Part shown: piece by piece, positions 1-9,966 of the stretch
Layout of the letters: each line of letters opens with the position of its first letter
Position numbering within the stretch: the stretch's first letter is position 1
Assembly: GCF_008245005.1 (NCBI RefSeq)
Contig: NZ_CP043427.1
Span: forward strand, 558,001-622,000
Source: Campylobacter sputorum subsp. sputorum
GTDB lineage: Bacteria > Campylobacterota > Campylobacteria > Campylobacterales > Campylobacteraceae
Direction of reading: 5' to 3'
Length of the DNA: 64,000 nt
Position numbers and translations under genes: made by a program
Notes under the pieces: model-generated
Told to the model about the DNA's origin: nothing
What the model saw: only the letters and a program-made list of their open reading frames with translations
The model's database searches: none

Positions 1-116
1 ATAAGCAGTGTATATACAACTATTTCTACGGGGTCTTGTATTTTTATAATTACAAACATAACTCCTATAAAAAATCCACAAGCTGTAAAAAAGGCTATAA
101 AATTATCGGCTTTCAA
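1..116 (-). CDS. Partial integral membrane protein next to flhG (Cj0062c-like position)
   Basis: An open frame runs off the left edge and encodes at least 38 residues. The likely start is TTG at 116, with an AAGGAAA ribosome binding site just upstream. After a short KADN start the protein is hydrophobic (FIAFFTACGFFIGVMFVII), which looks like one membrane segment. In Campylobacter a small integral membrane protein follows flhG ahead of fliA, so position supports a membrane protein of the flagellar regulatory cluster. The function is not known and only the N-terminus is visible. Confidence 0.55.
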   Translation of the reverse strand, partial: MKADNFIAFFTACGFFIGVMFVIIKIQDPVEIVVYTLL

Positions 117-132
117 AATAAACTTTCCTTAG

Positions 133-999
133 TTAAAATTGATCCATTAGTTGTTTAAAAAAATTACTAATGCTTCTCCTGCCATCATCTACAAGCACTT
201 TTCGTTCCAATCTATAAAGAAGCTTAGATGCCATCTGTTTGATTTCACTACTAGAAACTCCAAATGGCACATCTTGAGTAAATAAAGTTCTTTGTTTTAT
301 GCTTTTTGCTACATTTTTGTCATTTTGAATATATCCAAGCATAGAAAGATTTAAATTTGCAATGTTATTTAGTGCTACTTTTTGTATATTTTCAAATATT
401 TTAATAGCTTCTTTTTCATCTTTTGCCATATTTATTATCATCAAAAGATCATTTTTTATTTTTGATGTTACTTTTATGGTTGCATAAGCATCTGTAATAG
501 CTGCGGGATCTGGAACTGTTACAACTATAACCTCATCGCTTGCTTGTAAAAAAACTTGTATGTGATCTCCTATGCCCGCACCTGTATCGATAATCAAAAA
601 ATCAAGATAATCAAGATCACTAACTTCGCCTAAAAATCTATCATATAAAAAATGATCATTGTATTTTAGTATCTCATCGCCACTATCTCCAGGGATTAAA
701 ATCAAATTTTTTTTAACTGGAATTATGATATCACTTAGAGAGCATTCGCCTTTTAAGACATTTAATAAATTTTTATTCATTTTAACATTAAGAATAACAT
801 CTAAATTTGCTAGTCCAATATCAGCATCAAAAAGCCCAACTTTATAGCCATTATTTGCAAGGATATTTCCTAAATTTGCACTTATAGTGCTTTTTCCAAC
901 ACCGCCTTTTCCGCTTGTTATGGCTATAAAATGCGTTGTTTTTTGTTTTTTTTGCTCTTTTGAAACAAGGTTTTGAAGTTTATTTGCTTGATTTATCAT
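133..999 (-). CDS. flhG: FlhG (YlxH/FleN), MinD-like ATPase controlling flagellar number
   Basis: This 288-residue ParA/MinD-type ATPase has a deviant Walker A at residues 29-38 (SGKGGVGKST), the FDADIGLANLD switch at 57-67 and an IIDTGAGIG Walker B-like stretch at 136-144. The N-terminal NQANKLQ resembles the DQAxxLR element with which FlhG proteins stimulate the FlhF GTPase. In the family FlhG limits the number of flagella at the cell pole, and in Campylobacter it also affects division placement. The start overlaps the end of flhF by 20 nt and has an AAAAGGA site, so the two are translationally linked. Confidence 0.95.
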   Translation of the reverse strand: MINQANKLQNLVSKEQKKQKTTHFIAITSGKGGVGKSTISANLGNILANNGYKVGLFDADIGLANLDVILNVKMNKNLLNVLKGECSLSDIIIPVKKNLILIPGDSGDEILKYNDHFLYDRFLGEVSDLDYLDFLIIDTGAGIGDHIQVFLQASDEVIVVTVPDPAAITDAYATIKVTSKIKNDLLMIINMAKDEKEAIKIFENIQKVALNNIANLNLSMLGYIQNDKNVAKSIKQRTLFTQDVPFGVSSSEIKQMASKLLYRLERKVLVDDGRRSISNFFKQLMDQF

Positions 1000-2296
1000 C
1001 AGAATCCTTTTTATTAAAGCCTTCTAAAACACATTCTATTAAAAATTCGCTCCTAGCTTCCATCAAATCATCTGGAACTTCTTGTCCGATAGAAAAATAA
1101 CTAACAGGAGTTTTTGTTTCATAAACCAAAGAAAATACATTTCCAAATACTTTTGTCTCATCAAATTTAGTAATAATCATAGTATCAATATGCAAAAAAG
1201 AGAAATTATCATAAATTTCTAGCATATCTTCAACTTTAGATCCAGCAGACATAACTAGCGTTACATCTATATCTGCATCGCTATTTTTCAAAAAACTATC
1301 AAGTTTGTTAAGTTTTTCTTTGTCATACTGACTGCTTCCAATTGTGTCTATCAAAATAACATCGCATTGTCTTAAATTTTTTATAGCATTTTTAAAATCT
1401 TGTATTTGAATAACATCTAAAATAGGCAGTTTCATCAATTTTGCATATTGAAAAAGTTGCTCAACTGCACCAATTCTATATGTATCAAGTGTTATAATCC
1501 CGGTTTTGTATCTTACATCTCCAATATATGCAAAGCGTGCTGCAAGTTTTGCTAAAGTAGTAGTTTTTCCAACACCAGTTGGACCTACTAACATCATAAT
1601 TTTTTGTTTTTTTAAGTCATGTCTTTGATTAACTCTGCAAGGCAACATTTTTCTTAAAAATGTGTAAAAGAAATTTTTTACAGCAGTTGGATTTGTTTTT
1701 ATGTTCGTTGGCATACATTCTATCGTAGCTTTCATAATTGATTCTAGATGTTCATCTTTCATTCCGCTTTTACTTGCTGCTTTGTAAATGCCAGAAAATT
1801 CAGGCGGTATTATAAGATTATTTCTAGATGGCGCTCTTTCATCCCAAAACATATCGGCTATCATTGTGATTTTATTGTTTATATCATTTACTTTTTTTGA
1901 GACATTATCTATTTGTTTATTATAATTCTCATTATTTACAGATTTAATATCATTTGTGTTTGTAGTTACATTTTTTATATTTTGCGTTGCTTGTGATATA
2001 TTTAAAAGCACATCATCAGACGACTTTTTGGCAGTTTGTGCAGTTGAAATAAAATTTGATTTTGCATTTGTTTGGTTTAAATAAGGATTTTGTTTTTTAT
2101 GCGGTTGCATTGGTTTTTCTGGTATTTCGTCTTCTTCAACACTGACTAAAATTTCAAACAAAGCTTCTTTGTTTAAAGTTTTTGGTTGAATTTGTTTGGT
2201 TGTAACAAGCATAGCTTTATCACCACATTTTTCTTGAGCTTTTCTTAATGCTTCTATAGGACTATTGCCAGTAAATGTATGAAACTTAGTAGCCAA
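980..2296 (-). CDS. flhF: FlhF, SRP-type GTPase for polar flagellum placement
   Basis: This 438-residue protein has the FlhF plan: a basic/disordered N-terminal half, Gln/Asn-rich from about residue 60 to 140, then an NG GTPase domain. Motifs are GPTGVGKTT (238-246), DTYRIGAVEQL (271-281), DTIGSSQ (317-323) and TKFDE near 377-381. FlhF is a membrane-associated GTPase that sets where flagella form and in Campylobacter is needed for sigma-54-dependent flagellar transcription. The start is a TTG at 2296 behind a clear AAAAGGAGA site; no better ATG lies nearby. The gene runs in one operon with flhG and folK. Confidence 0.95.
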   Translation of the reverse strand: MATKFHTFTGNSPIEALRKAQEKCGDKAMLVTTKQIQPKTLNKEALFEILVSVEEDEIPEKPMQPHKKQNPYLNQTNAKSNFISTAQTAKKSSDDVLLNISQATQNIKNVTTNTNDIKSVNNENYNKQIDNVSKKVNDINNKITMIADMFWDERAPSRNNLIIPPEFSGIYKAASKSGMKDEHLESIMKATIECMPTNIKTNPTAVKNFFYTFLRKMLPCRVNQRHDLKKQKIMMLVGPTGVGKTTTLAKLAARFAYIGDVRYKTGIITLDTYRIGAVEQLFQYAKLMKLPILDVIQIQDFKNAIKNLRQCDVILIDTIGSSQYDKEKLNKLDSFLKNSDADIDVTLVMSAGSKVEDMLEIYDNFSFLHIDTMIITKFDETKVFGNVFSLVYETKTPVSYFSIGQEVPDDLMEARSEFLIECVLEGFNKKDSDDKSSK

Positions 2297-2307
2297 AAAA
2301 TCTCCTT

Positions 2308-2808
2308 TTATAATCTCATTAAACCAAGTGGCAAAATGACACTTATTCGCTCATTTACGCCAGGATGCGGCACTATGAGCCTTTTGTTTTTTATTTTTAT
2401 ATTTGTATATAAAATATCCAAATCTATCGTTCTAGGCGCGTTTTTAAAAGGTCTTTTTCTTTTAAATCTAAGTTCTAAATTTAGCATTATTTTTAAAACT
2501 TCTTTTGGATGTAAATTTGTTTGTAAAAATAAAACTGCATTTAAAAAATCATCTTGCTTTGTAAAACCAAATGCCTTATTTAAAACAATTGGCGAACTCT
2601 GTGCTATGTAAAAACGCCTGTCTTTTGATAAAATTTGAAATATTTTATCAAATCTTTGTTTAACTTTTCCTACATTTCCTCCAAGCCCCAATATAATGCT
2701 ATATTTGTAGTTTTTTATTTTTCTATAAAAAGGAAAAAAATCACTTTTTATAAATTTTATAGCGTCTTTTATTTCAAAAAAGCCGTTTTTAGAGTATTTC
2801 ACATCCAT
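2308..2808 (-). CDS. folK: FolK, 6-hydroxymethyl-7,8-dihydropterin pyrophosphokinase
   Basis: The 166-residue HPPK transfers pyrophosphate from ATP to 6-hydroxymethyl-dihydropterin in folate synthesis. The family core starts at about residue 36 (ILGLGGNVG), followed by the substrate-binding FLNAVLFLQT region and the signature RTIDLDIL with its metal-binding aspartates. About 34 residues precede the usual HPPK start, so it is slightly long at the N-terminus. It overlaps the end of the upstream peptidase gene by 20 nt and lies 11 nt before flhF, as in other Campylobacter. Confidence 0.92.
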   Translation of the reverse strand: MDVKYSKNGFFEIKDAIKFIKSDFFPFYRKIKNYKYSIILGLGGNVGKVKQRFDKIFQILSKDRRFYIAQSSPIVLNKAFGFTKQDDFLNAVLFLQTNLHPKEVLKIMLNLELRFKRKRPFKNAPRTIDLDILYTNIKIKNKRLIVPHPGVNERISVILPLGLMRL

Positions 2809-3811
2809 TTTTTGTTACCACTACTACATCTTCTATTCTAACTCCAAACTCGTTTTCTAGGTAAATTCCAGGCTCAACGCTAAAAACCATACCTTCTTTT
2901 AATTTTGTTTTGCTTTTTGGACTAATTATTGGTAATTCGTGTATGTCAAGCCCCACGCCGTGCCCTGTTGAGTGAAAAAATTCTTTTCCATAGCCATTTT
3001 TTGCTATAAAATCTCTTGCAATACTATCTACTTCACAAGCTAAAATTCCAGGCTTTATGGCTTTTATGGCTTGATATTGTGCTTCTTTTACTATATCGTA
3101 AATTTCTTGATGTTTTTGGTTTTTATAAATTTGATCTTTTGAGAAATTTAGTTTATTATCAAAAAATGCGGTTCTGGTTCTATCAGAGCAGTATCTTTTA
3201 AATTTTATTCCCCCATCAACTAATAGCAAATCACCATTTTTTAGCTTTGTTTTGGTTGGTAAAGCATGGGCTTTTGCAGCATTTGCATTTATTGCTGTGA
3301 TTGGTTCAAAACTGAGATTTAATGCTCCATTTTGTCTAAATATCATCTGTGCGTTGAAATTTATCTCTTCTTCGCTTAAATTTTTGCTTTCATTTATAAA
3401 TTTAGCTAAATCATCAAAGCATTTTTCGCCAAGTTTTGCAGCTTCTTTTAGTAAATTTATCTCACGCTGAGATTTTATCTCCCTCTTTTTTTGAGAAAAA
3501 TTTGGAGATGATTTAAAGTTTAAGTTTAAAGATGAAGATAGATTTTTAAATTCACTAACGCTAAAGCTTAATGGGTCAAAACTTATCTTTTTAATGTTAA
3601 ATTTTTTTATAAGTTTTTTTGCATCTTTTATAAGAGAATTTGATTCTATTACGGCGGCATTTTTTATATTTTCTCTTGCTTCTATGCTATATCTTGCATC
3701 TGTTATGAAAAAGCACTCATCTTTTAGGCTAAGATATAGTGCATTGTCGCAACTATATCCGCACTCGTAAAAAATTGCATTTTCGTTTTTTAGTATGAAA
3801 TTACTGCTCAT
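2789..3811 (-). CDS. pepP: M24 family Xaa-Pro aminopeptidase
   Basis: This 340-residue cytoplasmic metallopeptidase removes N-terminal residues before proline. The N-terminal creatinase-like domain covers roughly residues 1-115. The pita-bread catalytic domain follows, with LLVDGG and [12 protein letters not shown] (metal-binding Asp pair), [14 protein letters not shown] (metal His) and two further metal ligands in [10 protein letters not shown] and [10 protein letters not shown]. It overlaps aroQ upstream by 11 nt and folK downstream by 20 nt. The symbol follows the family; pepQ-like specificity cannot be excluded. Confidence 0.9.
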   Translation of the reverse strand: MSSNFILKNENAIFYECGYSCDNALYLSLKDECFFITDARYSIEARENIKNAAVIESNSLIKDAKKLIKKFNIKKISFDPLSFSVSEFKNLSSSLNLNFKSSPNFSQKKREIKSQREINLLKEAAKLGEKCFDDLAKFINESKNLSEEEINFNAQMIFRQNGALNLSFEPITAINANAAKAHALPTKTKLKNGDLLLVDGGIKFKRYCSDRTRTAFFDNKLNFSKDQIYKNQKHQEIYDIVKEAQYQAIKAIKPGILACEVDSIARDFIAKNGYGKEFFHSTGHGVGLDIHELPIISPKSKTKLKEGMVFSVEPGIYLENEFGVRIEDVVVVTKNGCEIL

Positions 3812-4280
3812 TTTGTTGTTTTTGAGCCTCTTCGTAAGCCTTTATTTGTTCAAATCTTTGTAACATTGCTACCATTGCAAGATGATAACCAAGTGGTCCA
3901 AAACCTACGATACATCCCGCACTTACTGGGCTAATCATACTTTTTTGTCTAAAATCATCTCTTTTATAAATATTTGTTATATGAACTTCAATTGCTGGCA
4001 ATCTAACTGCTTCTATGGCATCTCTTATGGCTATTGATGTATGAGAGTATGCGGCTGGATTTATGATTATACCATCGCTATCTCCGTAGCATTCTTGAAT
4101 TTTATCAACGATTTCGCCCTCTAAATTGCTTTGAAAAAACTCTATTTCAACATTTGCTTGATCTGCTACGATTTTCATTTGTTTATGAATATCATCCATA
4201 CTCATTACGCCATATAAATTTTGATCTCTTTTTCCGAGCATATTGATATTTGGACCTTGAATAACTGTTATTTTTGGCAT
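3801..4280 (-). CDS. aroQ: AroQ, type II 3-dehydroquinate dehydratase
   Basis: The 159-residue enzyme converts 3-dehydroquinate to 3-dehydroshikimate in the shikimate pathway. It has the type II signature: GPNINMLG (9-16), catalytic Tyr23 in [19 protein letters not shown] with the catalytic His, and [14 protein letters not shown] for substrate binding. It is first in the minus-strand block, read away from the GNAT gene. A short C-terminal Gln/Asn-rich tail lies beyond the usual core. Type II AroQ is the usual form in Campylobacter. Confidence 0.95.
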   Translation of the reverse strand: MPKITVIQGPNINMLGKRDQNLYGVMSMDDIHKQMKIVADQANVEIEFFQSNLEGEIVDKIQECYGDSDGIIINPAAYSHTSIAIRDAIEAVRLPAIEVHITNIYKRDDFRQKSMISPVSAGCIVGFGPLGYHLAMVAMLQRFEQIKAYEEAQKQQNEQ

Positions 4281-4395
4281 TACACTTCCTTATAAAATTA
4301 AATTTTTATAAATTATATCAATTTCTTTCTAAATTTACTCATAGTCTTATATGTATTGTTAATAAATTCGTAATTATAAATTTAACAAAATTTAT

Positions 4396-4401
4396 TATAA
4401 T
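4396..4401 (+). promoter_or_regulatory. -10 element upstream of the GNAT gene
   Basis: A perfect TATAAT lies 33 nt before the ATG at 4435 in an AT-rich divergent spacer. Campylobacter sigma-70 promoters rely mainly on the -10 element, and no convincing -35 is seen. Confidence 0.5.
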
Positions 4402-4434
4402 CTTTTTAGAATTAATACTTAAGGTTTGTTTTCA

Positions 4435-4989
4435 ATGGTTAGAAGTGCCAAAATTTCCGATGCTTTAGTGGCTATTGATCTTATAGACTTAGCTCTTGAG
4501 AATATAAGTTCTGTTCTAACAGGGGAAGAAAATAAAGAAAAAGCAAAGAGTGTTTTAAGAGAGTTTTTTGTCAGTAAACAAAATTTATATAGTTTTGAAA
4601 ATGTTTTTGTTTATGAGATTAATGGTTTAGTCGTAGGTGCAATGTGTGTTTATGATTCAAATTTAAGAGATAAACTTTTAGAACCTATAATATCAAGATT
4701 AAAAATGATAAATAAAAACCATAAAATAGACAAAGAGTGCTTTGAAAATGAGTATTATATAGATACTATTGCTGTAAATGAGAAATTTAGAAAAAGAGGG
4801 ATTGCTACAAAAATGTTTGAACACGCTTTTTTAGAGGCAAAAAAACTAGATATAAAAAAGTGCTCACTAGTTGTAGATATTTTAAAACCAAAAACTAAAA
4901 GTTTTTACGAATCTTTGGGATTTTATCAAAACTGCGTTGTAGATATAGCAGGAGGCAGATATTTTCATATGTTAAAGGATATAAAATGA
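4435..4989 (+). CDS. GNAT family N-acetyltransferase
   Basis: This is a GCN5-related acetyltransferase of 184 residues from the ATG at 4435. An in-frame TTG at 4426 sits only 1 nt after the AAGG site and is rejected as the start. The acetyl-CoA-binding motif A is IAVNEKFRKRGIATKMFEHA, followed by a motif B-like region (KSFYESLGFYQN). The substrate is unknown. It overlaps the copper chaperone gene by 4 nt (ATGA), so it heads the same transcript as copP/copA, although a copper role cannot be inferred. Confidence 0.85.
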   Translation: MVRSAKISDALVAIDLIDLALENISSVLTGEENKEKAKSVLREFFVSKQNLYSFENVFVYEINGLVVGAMCVYDSNLRDKLLEPIISRLKMINKNHKIDKECFENEYYIDTIAVNEKFRKRGIATKMFEHAFLEAKKLDIKKCSLVVDILKPKTKSFYESLGFYQNCVVDIAGGRYFHMLKDIK

Positions 4990-5180
4990 GAAAATTTGAG
5001 TTAGAAAATGTTAAATGCAATAATTGTGCAAATTTAGTAAAAAATGCATTAAGGGATGATTTTGGAGAAGTTGAGGTTGATGTTGAAAATAAAACCATTG
5101 TTTTAGATGTAAAAAATAAGGAAAAACTTCTTTTTGAAACATTAAAAGATATAGGATTTCCTATAATAAAGGAAATTTGA
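4986..5180 (+). CDS. copP: Small heavy-metal-associated (HMA) domain protein, probable copper chaperone
   Basis: This 64-residue protein is a single HMA fold. Its metal site is CNNC at residues 12-15 (KCNNCANLV), close to the MxCxxC consensus but with Lys in place of Met. It is the size of CopP/CopZ chaperones that hand Cu(I) to CopA. It overlaps the upstream acetyltransferase by 4 nt and ends 1 nt before copA, which supports a Cu-handling role. No other partner is seen. Confidence 0.85.
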   Translation: MRKFELENVKCNNCANLVKNALRDDFGEVEVDVENKTIVLDVKNKEKLLFETLKDIGFPIIKEI

Positions 5181-5181
5181 T

Positions 5182-7347
5182 ATGTCTCAAAAAATAAGAC
5201 TTAACATAAGCGGAATGAACTGCGTTAATTGTTCATCCGGCATAGAAAAAAGTGTCAAAAAAATTAAGGGAGTTAAATCCGCAAATGTTAGTTTTGCAAA
5301 CTCAAGTGGTGAGTTTGTTTTAGATAGTAGTGATGTTTTAGAAGATGTGATTAAAAAGATAAAATCTCTTGGATTTGGCGTTGTAAAAAATTATCAAGAA
5401 CTCGAGCATTATAGAAAATTACACATAAAAAATATGCTTTTTAAATTTGTTATATCTGCTATTTTATCGTGTGTGATAATGTTTATTGAGATGTTTTTAG
5501 TACCAAATTTGTGGCTAAATTTAATTATGTTAACATTAAGTAGCGTTGTGGTTTTTTACTGCGGCGGGCATTTTTTTATTCACGCAAAAAAATCTCTTCA
5601 AAATTTAAATTTTGATATGAATGTTTTAATATCTCTTGGTGTTATGGTGGCTTATCTATACTCTTTGTTTGTCGTTGTCGTGCCTGATTTTATACCTCAA
5701 AATTTAAGATATCTGTATTTTAGTAGCAGTACAATGATAATAACTTTTGTAACACTTGGAAAATTTTTAGAAGAAAGATCTAAGCTAAAAGCTAGCGATT
5801 ATTTAAAAAATTTAATGGATTTAGCACCCAAAAAAGCATTAAAAGTTTCAAAAGGAGCTCAACTTGAAGAAGTTAATGCCGATGAACTTAAAAAAGGCGA
5901 TATAGTAATAGTAAAAAGTGGTTTTAATATCCCTTGCGATGGCGTTATCATAGAGGGTGGCGGCGATATTGATAAATCATTTTTAAGCGGTGAAAGCTTA
6001 CCTGTGTATCATTCAAAAGGCGATAATGTATATGCTGGATGTGTAAATTTAGACGGTTATATGACTATCGAGGTTGCAAAAGAACAAAGTGATACTATGC
6101 TTTATCAAATTTTAAATTTAATGAGCGAAGCAAGTAGTAAAAAAATGCCAATAGCAAGACTTGCTGATAAGGTAGCAAATATCTTTGTTCCTAGTGTTAT
6201 TTTGATTGCTATTTTTACTTTGATTTTTTGGTCGCTAAATAAAGATTTATCTTTGGGTCTTATACTAGCAGCTAGCGTACTTATCATATCTTGTCCTTGT
6301 GCTCTTGGTTTGGCTACGCCAATAGCCATAGTTTGTGCTCTTGGAGCTGGTGCAAAGAGAGGAATTTTGATAAAAAATCCTGAAGTTTTAGAAAATATGC
6401 AAGATATTAAATTTGGTGTTTTTGATAAAACTGGAACGCTCAGCAAAGGAGAAATTAGTGTTAAAAAATCTTTTTTAAGCGATCAAATTTTATCTTTTGT
6501 TGCCGGTATAGAAGAAAGAAGCGAACACCCAATATCAAAAGCAATTGTAGAGTATGCAAAAAATAATTGTATGTGTGCTACTAAATTTAACGGTGAGCAT
6601 AAAAATATACCTGGAAAAGGAATTATCGCATCACAAGGCAATATAAATGTAATGATAGGAAATCTTGCTTTAATGCAAGAAAATAGTGTTTATATAAGAG
6701 ATGATATTTTAGAAGAGATAAATAAAATAACAAACGATGGTTTTGGTGTTGTTATGGTTGCTTATAATTCAAATTTTAGTGGATATTTGGTTTTAAGTGA
6801 TAGTCTAAAAGATGGAGCAAAAGAGCTGATTTTAGAGCTTAAGAAAATGGGTATAACTCCTATTATGCTAACAGGCGATAGTTTAAATGTGGCAAAATAT
6901 ATAGCAAATCAAATAGACATACAAGAAGTTCATGCAGAACTCTTACCACAAGATAAATATGATTTTGTTGAAAAACTTAAACAAAAAGGTAAAGTGCTTT
7001 TTGTTGGTGATGGTATAAACGATGCACCTTCTTTAAAAAGTGCTGATATCTCGGTTGCTATGAGTAGTGGAAGTGATATAGTAAAAGAAAGCGGCGATAT
7101 AGTTGTTGTAAATAGCGATTTAAAATCAATTTTGGCTTTTATAAAATTAACTAAAGAAACAATGAAAACTATAAAGCAAAATTTATTTTGGGCTTTTATT
7201 TATAATGCTATTTGCATACCTATAGCAGCTGGAGTTTTGTATCCATTTGGATTTATTTTAATGCCAATGTATGGAGCTATAGCTATGAGTATAAGTTCTG
7301 TAAGTGTAGTGCTAAATTCCATAAAGCTTAGGTTTATAAAATTTTAA
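5182..7347 (+). CDS. copA: CopA, Cu(I)-exporting P1B-type ATPase
   Basis: The 721-residue heavy-metal ATPase begins with one HMA domain (MNCVNC, Cys14 and Cys17), followed by the membrane segments. The transport motif is CPC at 371-373, typical of Cu+ pumps. The catalytic aspartate is D415 in DKTGT, the SEHP nucleotide-binding motif has H449-P450, and GDGIND has D610. It exports Cu(I) from the cytoplasm using ATP. It sits directly behind the chaperone gene. No metal-responsive regulator gene is adjacent, so control is not evident from sequence. Confidence 0.95.
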   Translation: MSQKIRLNISGMNCVNCSSGIEKSVKKIKGVKSANVSFANSSGEFVLDSSDVLEDVIKKIKSLGFGVVKNYQELEHYRKLHIKNMLFKFVISAILSCVIMFIEMFLVPNLWLNLIMLTLSSVVVFYCGGHFFIHAKKSLQNLNFDMNVLISLGVMVAYLYSLFVVVVPDFIPQNLRYLYFSSSTMIITFVTLGKFLEERSKLKASDYLKNLMDLAPKKALKVSKGAQLEEVNADELKKGDIVIVKSGFNIPCDGVIIEGGGDIDKSFLSGESLPVYHSKGDNVYAGCVNLDGYMTIEVAKEQSDTMLYQILNLMSEASSKKMPIARLADKVANIFVPSVILIAIFTLIFWSLNKDLSLGLILAASVLIISCPCALGLATPIAIVCALGAGAKRGILIKNPEVLENMQDIKFGVFDKTGTLSKGEISVKKSFLSDQILSFVAGIEERSEHPISKAIVEYAKNNCMCATKFNGEHKNIPGKGIIASQGNINVMIGNLALMQENSVYIRDDILEEINKITNDGFGVVMVAYNSNFSGYLVLSDSLKDGAKELILELKKMGITPIMLTGDSLNVAKYIANQIDIQEVHAELLPQDKYDFVEKLKQKGKVLFVGDGINDAPSLKSADISVAMSSGSDIVKESGDIVVVNSDLKSILAFIKLTKETMKTIKQNLFWAFIYNAICIPIAAGVLYPFGFILMPMYGAIAMSISSVSVVLNSIKLRFIKF

Positions 7348-7355
7348 AATAAAAT

Positions 7356-8528
7356 ATGATTTTACATATTGATCTTGATTGTTTTTTTGTATCAGTTGCT
7401 AGGATAAAAGATAGCAGTTTAAATGGACAAATAGTTGCTGTAATTGGCGATAAATCAAGTAATATATTTGGCGATGAAATGATAGCAAATTCAAACAAAG
7501 GCGTGATTTTAAGCTCAAGTTATGAAGCTAGAAAATTTGGCATACATTCTGCTATGAGCGTAAATGAGGCTTTGAAGTTATGTCCGAAGTTAAAATTAAT
7601 TCCAAACGATATGAAACTTAATAAAACAATTTCTAGTCAAATTTATAATTTTCTTTATACTTTTACGCCAGAAATAGAGCAATTTAGCATAGATGAGTTC
7701 TTTTTAAATTTAAAAGGTACAAAATATCAAGATGATTATATTGGATTTGCTAAGTTTTTGCAACAAAATATACTTGATAAATTTAAACTTCCTTGTAGTA
7801 TTGGGCTTTGTGAAGGTAAATTTTTAGCCAAACTTGCAACTGATTTAAAAAAGCCATTTGGTATAAAATTTTTAGATATAAAAAATTTAAAAGAAGAGCT
7901 TAAAGATGTAAATATCGCTAAGTTTCCTGGCATTGGAAAAAGCACTCAGAAATTTTTATATGCTCACTGTATAAAAACCATTTCTCAAGCTTTGGAAAGT
8001 AAGGCTATTTTTGAAAAAATGGGTAAAAATGGTATCAAAATTTATAATAGAATTTGTGGCATAAATGATGATAAAATATCAAATCAAAGAAATGCAAAAA
8101 GTATAGGTTTTGGTAGAACATTTAATCCAACATTAAATAGAGATGAAATTAGGCGTAAAATTTCCATTATGTGCAGACATTTAGGCTTTGAAGTGCTTAA
8201 AAATGATTTAAACCCTATGAGCTATGAGTTAAAGATAAGATATAAAAATAGATACGAGTTTTCTAAAAGATATACTCCAAATAAGCCTTTTTGTATAGAT
8301 TTGTTAAGCAGTATTATCAATGAACTTTTTACTAAGATAGATAAATATAGTTTTGAAAACATAATTTATATAGGCATAAATTTATCAAATTTTTCTTCAA
8401 ATTTAGAGTTTTGTTCAACGCTATTTAGTTATGATGATGATATAAAACAAAAAAATTTAGATAAAACTTTTAGCAAAATTTGGTCTAAATTTGGAATAGA
8501 TAAAATAAAAAAAGCAAGTGAAATTTAG
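7356..8528 (+). CDS. dinB: Y-family DNA polymerase (DinB/Pol IV type)
   Basis: This 390-residue translesion polymerase has HIDLDCFFVSV with the first metal Asp and aromatic steric-gate pair, SSSYEARKFGIHSAM in the fingers, and SIDEFFLNL with the catalytic Asp-Glu. An HhH-like FPGIGKSTQKFL follows at about residue 190, then a little-finger domain. It starts 8 nt after copA and is probably co-transcribed. Pol IV copies damaged templates with low fidelity. It is slightly longer than E. coli DinB, and no beta-clamp-binding peptide was confidently seen. Confidence 0.88.
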   Translation: MILHIDLDCFFVSVARIKDSSLNGQIVAVIGDKSSNIFGDEMIANSNKGVILSSSYEARKFGIHSAMSVNEALKLCPKLKLIPNDMKLNKTISSQIYNFLYTFTPEIEQFSIDEFFLNLKGTKYQDDYIGFAKFLQQNILDKFKLPCSIGLCEGKFLAKLATDLKKPFGIKFLDIKNLKEELKDVNIAKFPGIGKSTQKFLYAHCIKTISQALESKAIFEKMGKNGIKIYNRICGINDDKISNQRNAKSIGFGRTFNPTLNRDEIRRKISIMCRHLGFEVLKNDLNPMSYELKIRYKNRYEFSKRYTPNKPFCIDLLSSIINELFTKIDKYSFENIIYIGINLSNFSSNLEFCSTLFSYDDDIKQKNLDKTFSKIWSKFGIDKIKKASEI

Positions 8529-8591
8529 TTATCAATATAGATTAAACTAAATTTTGATACGATACTAGTTTTAAAAAATTTAAGGAATGAT

Positions 8592-9134
8592 ATGAAAGTT
8601 GCTGAACTATACTCTGTAATATGCGTGATTTTTGCTACAAATTTTAGAAATGTTATAGACAAAGAGCATTTTTCTAAAATGTCAAAAAATTGGATAGTAA
8701 AAAATGATAATGTTGATAATGTCAAAGGCCATGAGTGCTGGAAAAAAGCAGTTGAAAATGAGAGTCTAGAAATGATAAAAAAAGATTTTGAAAGCTTAAA
8801 GGATAGTTTTGATACTGCGTATTTTAAATTTAATGATGAAAAAAAAGTTGATGAATTTTTTAAAAATATTAAATTTAAAAAACCTTTTGATGAACTAAAT
8901 AGCTCGCATATGTCAAATATACTTGCACTTTTATCAGCCATTTTAAAACAAGATAAAGACGAAAAATCTCACACTCTTTTGGGATATTATTTAAGTGAGT
9001 ATTTTATTCATCCAGCAAGGGAACTATCTTTGCATCTGCAAAAAAATGCTAATAGTAATTATTATAAAGCTATGGGATATTTTTTAGCCGATTTTTGCCA
9101 TCTTTTAAAAACTTCTCTTGGCTTAAAGGCTTAA
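8592..9134 (+). CDS. Probable TorD-family molybdoenzyme chaperone
   Basis: This all-helical 180-residue protein has features reminiscent of TorD/DmsD chaperones: an N-terminal helix with conserved aromatics, an acidic middle and a C-terminal [16 protein letters not shown] helix. Such chaperones bind the twin-arginine signal of molybdoenzymes during cofactor loading. No molybdoenzyme gene is nearby, so the assignment rests on resemblance alone. It ends 1 nt before lgt. AAGGA at 8581-8587 supports the ATG at 8592. Confidence 0.45.
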   Translation: MKVAELYSVICVIFATNFRNVIDKEHFSKMSKNWIVKNDNVDNVKGHECWKKAVENESLEMIKKDFESLKDSFDTAYFKFNDEKKVDEFFKNIKFKKPFDELNSSHMSNILALLSAILKQDKDEKSHTLLGYYLSEYFIHPARELSLHLQKNANSNYYKAMGYFLADFCHLLKTSLGLKA

Positions 9135-9135
9135 A

Positions 9136-9957
9136 ATGAACTGGTGGAGCGAAATATATTCTAAATTTGATCCAGTGGCATTTAGTATTTTTGGACTAAA
9201 TGTTCATTGGTACGGGATAATGTATGTTTTAGCTCTTTTAGTTGCACTTTGGGCTGCAAAGTATTTTGTAAAAAAAGATAATCTTGGTTTTAGTGATAAA
9301 ACATTAGATAATTACTTTATATGGGTTGAAATTGGCGTCATCTTAGGAGCAAGACTGGGTTTTGTTTTTATTTATTCAAACGCTCAAATGTTTTATCTAA
9401 CTCATCCTTGGGAAATTTTCAACCCTTTTTATAATGGAAAATTTGTAGGAATTAGTGGAATGAGTTATCATGGAGCTGTGATTGGATTTATTATAGCTAC
9501 ATTTTGGTTTTGTAAAAAATATAATCAAAATAGTTGGAAATTGCTAGATTTGGTCGCTATTTGTATCCCTTTGGGGTATATTTTTGGAAGAGTTGGAAAT
9601 TTTTTAAACAAAGAGTTAGTAGGTGTTGTTACTGATGTTTCTTGGGCGATAAATGTTAATGGTGTTTTAAGACATCCTAGTCAGCTTTATGAAGCATTTT
9701 TAGAAGGAATTTTAGTATTTATCATACTTTTTATTTATAGAAAATATAAAAAATTTGATGGAGAGCTTATTTCATTATATGTTATTTTATATTCTATAAT
9801 GCGTTTTGTTAGTGAGATTTTTAGACAACCAGATGTGCAAATAGGAGAAGTATTTCTAGGTCTTAGTATGGGGCAAATTTTATCTTTTTTAATGCTTTTT
9901 CTTGGAATATTTGTATATTTATATCTAAAAAATAAAACTTATAAAAATCATACATAA
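9136..9957 (+). CDS. lgt: Lgt, prolipoprotein diacylglyceryl transferase
   Basis: The 273-residue inner-membrane enzyme transfers diacylglycerol from phosphatidylglycerol to the lipobox cysteine of prolipoproteins. Seven membrane segments are apparent. Family motifs are [13 protein letters not shown] (essential His) and [13 protein letters not shown] (the Lgt signature with its essential Arg), followed by HPSQLYEA. It begins directly after the TorD-like gene and ends 9 nt before the MFS gene, giving a compact plus-strand series. Confidence 0.95.
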   Translation: MNWWSEIYSKFDPVAFSIFGLNVHWYGIMYVLALLVALWAAKYFVKKDNLGFSDKTLDNYFIWVEIGVILGARLGFVFIYSNAQMFYLTHPWEIFNPFYNGKFVGISGMSYHGAVIGFIIATFWFCKKYNQNSWKLLDLVAICIPLGYIFGRVGNFLNKELVGVVTDVSWAINVNGVLRHPSQLYEAFLEGILVFIILFIYRKYKKFDGELISLYVILYSIMRFVSEIFRQPDVQIGEVFLGLSMGQILSFLMLFLGIFVYLYLKNKTYKNHT

Positions 9958-9966
9958 AGGAGATAT

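Noticed and set aside
8525-8941. Minus-strand frame of 138 codons opposite the TorD-like gene
   Set aside because: Composition is Ser/Phe-rich, as expected from the complement of an AT-rich gene, and it has no start site. The plus-strand gene fits its neighbours.
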